34,426 nucleotides of DNA, taken from Tannerellaceae bacterium (lineage in GTDB: Bacteria > Bacteroidota > Bacteroidia > Bacteroidales > Tannerellaceae). The stretch is taken from contig JAJQFE010000025.1 in assembly GCA_021201295.1 (NCBI GenBank), forward strand, positions 1 to 34,426, read 5' to 3'. Below, piece after piece: positions 27,684-34,426 of the stretch (its first letter is position 1; each line of letters begins with the position of its first letter). The notes under the pieces were generated by a model that searched no databases, was not told the DNA's origin, and saw nothing but the letters and a program-made list of their open reading frames with translations. The translations under genes were made by a program, and so were the position numbers.

Positions 27684-30600
27684 TTAAAATCCGACATTCA
27701 TACCTAACGTAAACGTTCTTGTACTTGGGTACATACCCCGTTTATCCAGACCAGCATCCAGACCGGTTACATTCACATCCGGAGTTAATCCGCTATATCC
27801 GGTAATAATAGCCACATTGGTTACATTTTCATAAATACGGAAATTACGGATATATTTATTTTCCTGGAAGTTGAAAGTATATCCTAATGTCAGGTTATCA
27901 ATTTTAAGGAAGTTACCTTTCTCAACAAAATAAGAAGAGAATAAAGGACTTTCCGTTGTTTTATTGTCCAACGCATATTTATATACGTTCCTTCCTAAAT
28001 CATCTAATGTGTAAGAAGTTTCAAAATACAATTTACCTTCATTCAATACATCAAAGCCAAACATTCCTCTCAGGAAGAAGCTAAAGTCGAAGTTTTTATA
28101 AGTAAATGTATTTTGCAGACCCATCTTGTATTTAGGTAACCCATTTCCAATGAATGTACGGTCATCCGCATTCAAACCCGGGATACCATCCAAATCACGT
28201 AGAATATAACGGCCTTCCGAATCAATTCCATCACAAATATAGCCATAGAATGAACCGACCGGGTGTCCTTCCTGTAAACGGAATGCTTTTCCCGGATTCC
28301 CTAGTGAAGGCAAGTCATAACGGTCTTCGTAGCTTGTCTGATACATTTCATTGGAAAGCGAGGTCAGTTTATTCTTTTCATAGGAGAATGTAAAGTTAGC
28401 CGTGTAAGAAAAGTTGCTGGTCTGCACAATTTCAGCATTCACCGCCAGCTCCAGACCAGTATTTCTCATCGTACCCACGTTGGTCATAATCTTATCATGG
28501 ATCAACGGAGGTTGTTGAGCAGTGTATTCACTAATCAAATCTTTTGTTGTTCTTACATACCAGTCAAGAGATCCATTCAAACGATTATTAAAGAAACCGT
28601 AGTCAAAACCAATATTCAGGGATTTGTTTTTCTCCCATCTTAAATCCGGGTTCGGATTGTTTTTAGGGCCATAGGTAGCTGTTAGCCATTTATTGTTAAA
28701 AGAATCCCAGATACCTGCACCTGTTCCGTATTTTACGAGTGACATATACGGATCATTGGGCAAACTACCTGTAATACCATAACCGGCACGGAATTTCAGG
28801 ATATCCAATGCTTCAAATGTTTCCATAAACTCTTCTCTGGAGATCATCCAACCTGCACTGACAGAAGGGAACCAGGCCCATTTGTTGTTTGCACCGAATT
28901 TCGTTGAACCTTCCCGATGGATAGAAGCACTGGCCATATATTTACCATCATAGTTGTAGTTGAAACGGGCAAAGAATGCGATCAGTTTACTATAATCTTT
29001 ATGGCTTTCCATTTTTGCTAATCCTTGTTTCAGATAGGAACCGCCTTCCATATTATAAGGGCCAAAAGCATTCGTTAGGAAATTGTTATTTACCTGGGCA
29101 AAATATTCTTCGGTGAAATCCTGGTAACTGTAACCCAATAAACCGGTCAGATTATGCAGGTTAATAGAGGTGTTGTAGTTAGCCGTCCATTCCATCGTTT
29201 TATTTGTATTATTCAAATAACGGTTAAATGCCTCACCTCCATCACCATTTTTGATTGCACTATAAGATTTGTTACTACGGTAGTAGTTAAATACTTTATC
29301 ATTCTTTTCCAGGGCAAAAAATCCAGATACCTGCAAACCGGTCATTACTTCGTAAGTTGCTTTGAAACTATTCAGTAGGTTCTTGGATTCGGAAGTACGG
29401 GTTTGTTGTTTCAGTTTTGCAATCGGGTTCCATTCTTCATAACCACCATAATTCTCATAATAACTACCATCTTCATTATAAATAGGAAGAGTCGGGTTCA
29501 TACGGGTTGCCTGGTAGAATACATCGTAGTCGTTATATTTATCATCCCCTGTTCTTTTTTCATCACTGGCTAAATAATTAGCCTTTGTATATGAATTAGA
29601 CATATGAAAGGATAATAATAACTTATCTTCTAAGGAGCGATGGTTTACCATGATAGACCCGTTGATCGTTTCACGGTCTGTTTTCATCGCAATACCTTCA
29701 TTTCTACGATAGTTCAAAGAGGTACGATAGTTCATTTTAGCACTACCTCCGGTAGCCGTTAAGTTATGAACATGTGTAAAATTGCTTTTATTCAACAATT
29801 TGTCATAGATATCCTCTCTACCACCGAAGTCAATCACTTTTTCCTCATTTCCGGTTTGTCTTCCATAAGCAGCAAATTCCTCAGCACTCAAAATATCAGG
29901 ACGTGCAGCAATCGTTTCATGCATAATATATCCTGAATAATATACCTGCGAAACACCTACTAAAGGCCGTTTGGTAGTTACGATGATTACACCATTATTA
30001 CCACGCGTTCCATAGATCGCAGCAGCAGAACCGTCTTTCAAAACATCCATTGCTTCAATGTCTTCCGGAGCAATGGCATTCAGGGAGGACATATTTCCGG
30101 GAATACCATCAATAATAATCAAAGGTTCATTATTCCCTTTTAGAGAAGAAGCACCACGCATCTGAATATTAGGAGCGGCATTGGGGTCACCGGTAGGCCG
30201 TAAAATAGTCAGACCGGCCACACGTCCTTCTACCAACTACATAGAATTTACAACCGGAGCTTTGTTAAAATCCGCGGCTTTTACACTGGTAACAGAAGAG
30301 GTGATCTCCCCTTTTTTCTGAGTACCATATCCTACTACCACCACTTCATTCAGTAACTGGGTGTCTTCATCCAGAATAATATTCAGATTAGATTTACCTG
30401 CTACTGTCACTTCCTGGCTGGCATATCCGATATAGGTAACGATCAACGTGGCATTTGCCGGAGCATCAATGGTAAAGTTTCCATCAAAATCAGTGATCGT
30501 ACCGGTAGTAGTACCTTTGACCATAACATTCGCACCGATAATGGTCTCGCCTCTTTTATCTTTTACGACTCCGATAATCCGGTTACTTTGTTGAGGAGCT

Positions 30601-30971
30601 GCCACAGAGGGCATATCTCTTCTATTACTCAGGATAATCTGTCGGTCTTCTACACGATAGGACACTTCCGAACCATCAAAGACTTTATTTAGCACACTAC
30701 CAATGGGCTGGTTCTTTTCCTTTACGTCTACAACCCGGTCTACATCGACCAATTTACTGTTGTATAGAAAATAGAATTCGGAACTTTCTTCAATAGCATT
30801 CAAAACTTCTTCTACTGTGGCATTTTGCATACTCAGCGAAATTCGGGCAGACTGGGAGTAAGAAACTTCTGCCTTTGCCTGAAAAAGAAGAACAAATAAT
30901 AGACATACTGTTATTCTCATTGCAATAGGGATTTTTTTAATAGACCGGAAAGGGTCTACATGCTTTGACAT
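27684..30971 (-). pseudogene. susC: SusC-family TonB-dependent transporter with STN domain, in-frame TAG
   Basis: Outer membrane importer of glycans. In order: N-terminal signal (about residues 15-39), STN signalling domain (about 44-105, ISLSMQNATVEEVLNAIEES), CarboxypepD_reg-like domain (about 115-200), TonB box/plug (NEVVVVGYGTQKKGEITSSV) and a 22-strand barrel. Codon 245 (30239-30237) is TAG, between APVVNSM and LVEGRVAGLTI. Gln is frequent at this plug position in relatives, so CAG to TAG fits. Downstream the frame is intact for 850 codons to TAA, total 1095. If the stop is real, only a periplasmic STN fragment would be made, without plug or barrel. The STN domain fits the fecR and sigma genes upstream. 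susD follows by 12 bases. Confidence 0.92.
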
Positions 30972-31027
30972 TATTTTTTTTATTCATACGTTTACATGCT
31001 TTGTTGATTAATAGTTAATTAATTGAC

Positions 31028-31107
31028 CGTTTGCTTTCAGTTAGGTGAGATTTTCGTAAGCAAACGCAAATAGGTCTTTCAGGGAGGCGTGTCTGAACGT
31101 TTCCCTG
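31028..31107. promoter_or_regulatory. Two hairpins in the susC leader region
   Basis: Hairpin A: 31028-31036 with 31058-31066, a 9-bp perfect stem (CGTTTGCTT/AAGCAAACG). Hairpin B: 31080-31090 with 31097-31107, 11 bp with a 6-base loop. Its two imperfect pairs are G-U in plus-strand RNA but C-A in minus-strand RNA. They sit between fecR and susC. B may end the fecR transcript or belong to an antisense RNA; I see no clear susC promoter box, consistent with use of the dedicated ECF sigma factor. Confidence 0.4.
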
Positions 31108-31206
31108 ACTGTTTTTCATTGTTTATTCATTTATCATAGGCAATAGATTAAATTTAAAAGTTAACATTCTCCATATGCTGGTCCTACATTCCCTAATTGT
31201 GTGTTT

Positions 31207-32283
31207 TTATAATAGCCGGATGATGACCTTTCGTTTGGTATAAGAGAAATCATCCCTTCGTTGTGGTTCTATATATCTCCACTCTAAGGGAGCGGATTGT
31301 TTCAATAAATTCAGGATATCTGTTAATGTTTCCGTAGTAAAAGTGGCGGAATACTCATATTGATGCAATTCCTTCCCATGCAATTCTATATCCACATTGA
31401 AATGTTGGGACAAACGCCGGGAAATCTCCGGCATCTTCGCTCGCCGGAAAACCATTTTGCCGTCTTTCCAGGCCGTCTTGGCATACAGATTTACATTGGA
31501 TACTAAAATATCCTCCTCTCCTCTACGGGTAAATGCCATCTGTCCGGGAGACAAGACTTTAGAAAAAGAGGAATCTTTCCAATCCCTGGTCACTTCCACA
31601 TTCCCATCCGCCAGTACCGTTTCAATCCATAACTGGTCCTCATAAGCGTTTATATTGAACTCCGTACCATATGCACTGACACAGACTCCATCGGGCAGCA
31701 ACACATCAAAACGATTTTCCGGATCTGCTTTTACTTTAAAATAAGCCTCCCCTATCAAACGAACCTGACGGGTGTCCGAGACAAACCGTTGTGGGTAACG
31801 CAACGTACTTCCCGAATTCAAAGAAACTTCCGAACTGTCTGGTAAAATGATTTTAGAGATAAGACCATAAGCAGTCGTAACTTCAATTTCATCCTGAACC
31901 ATATGCTGAATATCCGTTAACCGGTTTGAAAGGGAATAGGTTGTATATAATAAAGGTATAACAGAAGTAGCAATTAGAATTTTCGCAGCTTTCCAGCTCC
32001 TTTCCTTAGATTTATTCAGCCATAAACCCCAGGAGAGTTTTTTCCAGCCACGGGAAATATCAATCTCCTGTTGCCGTTTTAATGTTTCCGTAGCCTGCCA
32101 AATAAACCGGATGTCTTCGACCTCTTTCCGAAAGTCCGGATGCTGCCGTACATAATATTCGAAAGCAACCTGCTGTTCCTCGTTGAGTTCCCCCTGAAGA
32201 TAGGGGATGATATGCGTTTCGTCTATATTCACGTATGGCCGTTTTTTCACTTTACAATCAATAGACGTAGAGCTTCCCTTCAT
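31207..32283 (-). CDS. FecR-family anti-sigma factor
   Basis: Intact 358-aa inner-membrane regulator. The cytoplasmic N-terminal segment (1-97) should hold the sigma factor; a single transmembrane helix spans about 98-118 (AAKILIATSVIPLLYTTYSL); the periplasmic FecR domain (about 128-235) includes LPDSSEVSLNSGSTLRYP and VRLIGEAYFKV; the C-terminal DUF4974 part (about 275-358) is STN-like (PEISRRLSQHFNVDIEL, TETLTDILNLL). It senses the SusC STN domain on glycan binding and releases the sigma factor. The gene lies 71 bases after the sigma gene and 235 before susC. Confidence 0.95.
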   Translation of the reverse strand: MKGSSTSIDCKVKKRPYVNIDETHIIPYLQGELNEEQQVAFEYYVRQHPDFRKEVEDIRFIWQATETLKRQQEIDISRGWKKLSWGLWLNKSKERSWKAAKILIATSVIPLLYTTYSLSNRLTDIQHMVQDEIEVTTAYGLISKIILPDSSEVSLNSGSTLRYPQRFVSDTRQVRLIGEAYFKVKADPENRFDVLLPDGVCVSAYGTEFNINAYEDQLWIETVLADGNVEVTRDWKDSSFSKVLSPGQMAFTRRGEEDILVSNVNLYAKTAWKDGKMVFRRAKMPEISRRLSQHFNVDIELHGKELHQYEYSATFTTETLTDILNLLKQSAPLEWRYIEPQRRDDFSYTKRKVIIRLL

Positions 32284-32354
32284 ACCCTATGAAAAGTGAA
32301 CATTTTTTTGTTTTTACGAACGGTTAAATAAAAGAAGTCGTTAGTTCTTCATGT

Positions 32355-32936
32355 TTACCACAAAAATAGAATAACAAAAGGGAGATAATCTTTTAGTTCC
32401 ACCCGGAGGATTTTAAGAGCTTTACTCATATAGGCTTCCACTGTTTTTACCGAAATATTAAGTTGAGAGGCTATTTCCGAATAGGTCTTCCCTTCAAACC
32501 GGTTCATTTCAAAAACCAAGCGTATATTATCCGGCAATTTATTCAGGGATTCATGGATCATTTCCTCCAGTTCACGAATGGTATAAATATCATCCAAAGT
32601 CATCATCTGATGATTTAATATAGATTGATACGTCCGGTAGTTCTCTTCCGTATCCCGTTTGCGTTGGTGGTCTATACAACTATTCTTGACGGCGGTCACT
32701 AAAAAATTCCGTGCGGAAGTATTTATTTCCAATCGTTTCCGGTTTTTCCAGATCTTCAGGAAAACCTCCTGGACAATATCCTCACACGTCTCCTTATCCG
32801 AAATGTAACGGGCTGCAAAAACACATAAAGGTGGAAAAAAGTTATAAAATAGTAAACGGAAAGCTTCCTCGTCATCTTTTAAGGCGATCTTCCAGAATAA
32901 AGAATCAACCGACAATTGTGTTTCATTTAGTGCCAT
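32355..32936 (-). CDS. ECF RNA polymerase sigma factor (sigma-70 family)
   Basis: Intact 193-aa ECF sigma factor with region 2 (YNFFPPLCVFAARYISDKE, then CEDIVQEVFLKIWKNRKRLE) and region 4 (LPDNIRLVFEMNRFEGKTYSEIA in parts, SQLNISVKTVEAYMSKALKILR). The start is the ATG at 32936; a TTG at 32993 lies in the likely -7 box. This pairs with FecR and the STN-type SusC as the trans-envelope switch that in Bacteroides often controls loci for host glycans. It would drive susC-susD-GH92. Confidence 0.93.
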   Translation of the reverse strand: MALNETQLSVDSLFWKIALKDDEEAFRLLFYNFFPPLCVFAARYISDKETCEDIVQEVFLKIWKNRKRLEINTSARNFLVTAVKNSCIDHQRKRDTEENYRTYQSILNHQMMTLDDIYTIRELEEMIHESLNKLPDNIRLVFEMNRFEGKTYSEIASQLNISVKTVEAYMSKALKILRVELKDYLPFVILFLW

Positions 32937-32990
32937 GAACTGGTCAAATAAAAGTGTATAGTGCTTCGATACCTTCCCCCTTATATTTGA

Positions 32991-32998
32991 CAAAATTA
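32991..32998 (-). promoter_or_regulatory. Promoter -7 box for the ECF sigma gene
   Basis: TAATTTTG on the minus strand, a match to TAnnTTTG, 54 bases before the ATG at 32936. No clear -33 TTTG. Confidence 0.4.
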
Positions 32999-33022
32999 AA
33001 AGATTATTACATATAAACAGTA

Positions 33023-33053
33023 AATTATGCCAGATTTAACATCCGGCATAATT
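33023..33053 (-). terminator. Hairpin after threonine aldolase
   Basis: A 9-bp perfect stem (33023-33031 with 33045-33053) with a 13-base loop, 34 bases past the threonine aldolase stop. There is no strong U-run after it on the minus strand. Confidence 0.45.
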
Positions 33054-33087
33054 CACTTCCAGCCCCCTCTTAAGATTTACTTTCTTT

Positions 33088-34107
33088 TTATAATACCCTC
33101 TTTAAAGTCTCCTCAAAACTTTGCAGGTCCTCCATCGTGGTATCCCATGAAGTAACCAGACGCACTTCCGAGATCTCTTCATTCCAATAATAAAAATAAT
33201 AGGTTTCCAGTAATTTCTCCGCGGCCTCTGCCGGTATGGTAAAGAACAACTGATTCGATTCCACTTTCTGAGTAAATTTTATCTGAGGATACTGAAGCAG
33301 TATACCAGCAAGTTTCCGGGCATAGGTATTAGCCCGCTTCGCATTTTCAAACCAAACCTCTTTTTCCAGGTAAGGAATAAACTGGGCAGATAAAAATCGC
33401 TGTTTGGAAGCTAACTGAGCAGATTGTTTCCGAAAATATTCCAGATTTTCCGTAATTTCAGGCCGGAAAGAGATCACTGCTTCTCCCATCATCATCCCGT
33501 TTTTAGTTCCTCCGAAACTCAGAATATCCACTCCGGCATCCACGGCTAGTTCCTTCATAGAACATCCCAGATATACACAGGCATTAGCTAAACGGGCTCC
33601 ATCCATATGCAAATACATCTTATGCGCATGAAGTAAATCTGCTATTTCTCTTACTTCTTCTACCGTATAGACAGTTCCTAATTCGGATACCTGGGAAATA
33701 TACACCACTCTGGGTTGCGGATGATGACAAACCCCGAAATTATGCAATTTAGGTTTAAGAAGTTCCGGTGTAAGTTTTCCATCAGTTGTCTGTATAGGAA
33801 TAACAGTCGCTCCGGTCATTCGTGCCGGTGCTCCACATTCATCCACAAAGATATGAGCTGTTTCAGCACAAATAATCGCATGAAAAGACTGAGTGACAGC
33901 TTGCAGGGCAACGGAATTAGCCCCTGTTCCGTTAAACACAAAAAAAGGAGATGCTGTTTCCCCGAATATCTCTTTTATTTTCTCTATGGCAGCCTCTGTC
34001 CATGGATCAGCACCATATCCCACAGCATGATTATCATTGGCTTTTATAATAGCTTCCATCACTAATGGATGCACACCTGAATTATTATCACTGGCAAAAC
34101 TTCTCAT
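33088..34107 (-). CDS. ltaE: Low-specificity L-threonine aldolase
   Basis: Intact 339-aa PLP enzyme of fold type I that cleaves L-threonine or L-allo-threonine to glycine and acetaldehyde. Visible features: SDNNSGVHP (substrate loop), the ring-stacking His85 in ETAHIFVDECGAP, the cofactor Asp169 in HMDGARLANA and the Schiff-base Lys202 in SFGGTKNGMMMGEAV. Length and all residues are normal. It has its own strong promoter and is separated by a hairpin from the sigma gene, so it is not part of the glycan locus. Confidence 0.95.
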   Translation of the reverse strand: MRSFASDNNSGVHPLVMEAIIKANDNHAVGYGADPWTEAAIEKIKEIFGETASPFFVFNGTGANSVALQAVTQSFHAIICAETAHIFVDECGAPARMTGATVIPIQTTDGKLTPELLKPKLHNFGVCHHPQPRVVYISQVSELGTVYTVEEVREIADLLHAHKMYLHMDGARLANACVYLGCSMKELAVDAGVDILSFGGTKNGMMMGEAVISFRPEITENLEYFRKQSAQLASKQRFLSAQFIPYLEKEVWFENAKRANTYARKLAGILLQYPQIKFTQKVESNQLFFTIPAEAAEKLLETYYFYYWNEEISEVRLVTSWDTTMEDLQSFEETLKRVL

Positions 34108-34126
34108 ATACTTCTTAATTTTACGC

Positions 34127-34158
34127 CAAAAGTAGAAAATTCCGGAGTATTAGACAAA
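34127..34158 (-). promoter_or_regulatory. Promoter of threonine aldolase
   Basis: On the minus strand TTTG (34158-34155), 20-base spacer, TACTTTTG (34134-34127): both boxes perfect. It lies 20 bases before the ATG, so the leader is very short. Confidence 0.8.
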
Positions 34159-34426
34159 AAAAATCAAAGTATCCAGGTTATTTTTAAATATATATTAATT
34201 AAGAAACCCAATCTTCTTTAATTAAAATCTGACAGAAAAACTCTTTATTTGAAAAAATATAACTTAGTTTTCTAATATTCTTTAAGCAGTTCTTTGAGAA
34301 CTTGTTCAGATTTAATATAAGCCTGATAATTATATCAGAATCTATTTCATAATAAAAGAGTAAATTAAGAAAAACATGATATTTTTATGTTTTAGAAAAT
34401 ATTTTAAGAAAAAAACACATTAAATT
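34159..34426. other. AT-rich right-edge intergenic stretch
   Basis: Strongly AT-rich, with no open frame of note on either strand. Short inverted repeats are seen near 34291-34303 (GTTCTTTGAGAAC) and 34323-34338 (CTGATAATTATATCAG). They may belong to the regulatory region of a gene beyond the window. Confidence 0.5.

Noticed and set aside
32937-32993. TTG start of the ECF sigma factor
   Set aside because: It lies in the probable -7 box and adds 19 residues without sigma-like sequence.

Overview
The window looks like a chromosomal segment of a gut- or mouth-type Bacteroidales bacterium, perhaps Parabacteroides- or Tannerella-like; the genus is not resolved. Evidence: a SusC/SusD pair with an STN-type SusC, a FecR anti-sigma factor and an ECF sigma factor; SPII lipoproteins; GH92 and GH51 glycosidases; A-rich leaders without Shine-Dalgarno sequences; and several promoters matching the Bacteroidetes primary-sigma form TTTG-N19/20-TAnnTTTG. 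There is no phage, integrase, insertion sequence or CRISPR array.

Layout. 364-4549: rpiA (-), a membrane metallophosphoesterase (+), then a Tsx-like outer membrane channel and an AzgA-type purine permease (+). 4563-4624: a perfect 28-bp terminator palindrome between convergent genes. 4638-9466: an M13 metallopeptidase lipoprotein (-) divergent from a GH51 arabinofuranosidase (+), then a sugar-nucleotidyltransferase with a clear promoter and terminator. 9499-13881 (+): an S41 peptidase, two tandem cyclophilins and a MATE transporter. 13929-17014 (-): a TetR regulator, KAS III, FabG and an RluA-type pseudouridine synthase. 17168-17239: initiator tRNA-fMet with its own terminator, followed by a large imperfect palindrome. 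17490-18712 (+): CbpA co-chaperone and CbpM modulator. 18927-23258 (-): a xanthine permease, Xpt, a hotdog thioesterase and an unusual secreted ChbG-type deacetylase fused to a serine beta-lactamase-like hydrolase. 23497-32936 (-): a sigma-factor-controlled glycan utilisation locus (ECF sigma, FecR, SusC, SusD, GH92 alpha-mannosidase), probably for mannose-containing host or yeast glycans. 33088-34107 (-): low-specificity threonine aldolase.

The most striking property is damage. Twelve of about 27 protein genes carry at least one frameshift or in-frame stop (14 lesions in all): rpiA (two), the phosphoesterase (two), tsx, azgA, the S41 peptidase, both cyclophilins, KAS III, the ChbG fusion, xpt, GH92 and susC. 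Most frameshifts lie in runs of one base. The six nonsense codons are only TAG (4) or TGA (2), all at positions compatible with Gln or Trp, so each can be explained by one C-to-T or G-to-A change. No gene here ends in TAG. The sequence alone cannot decide between sequencing or assembly error, damaged template DNA, real pseudogene formation and codon reassignment. Error or decay is the simplest reading, because frameshifts and stops occur together. Broken genes are given at the full extent of the reconstructed reading frame.
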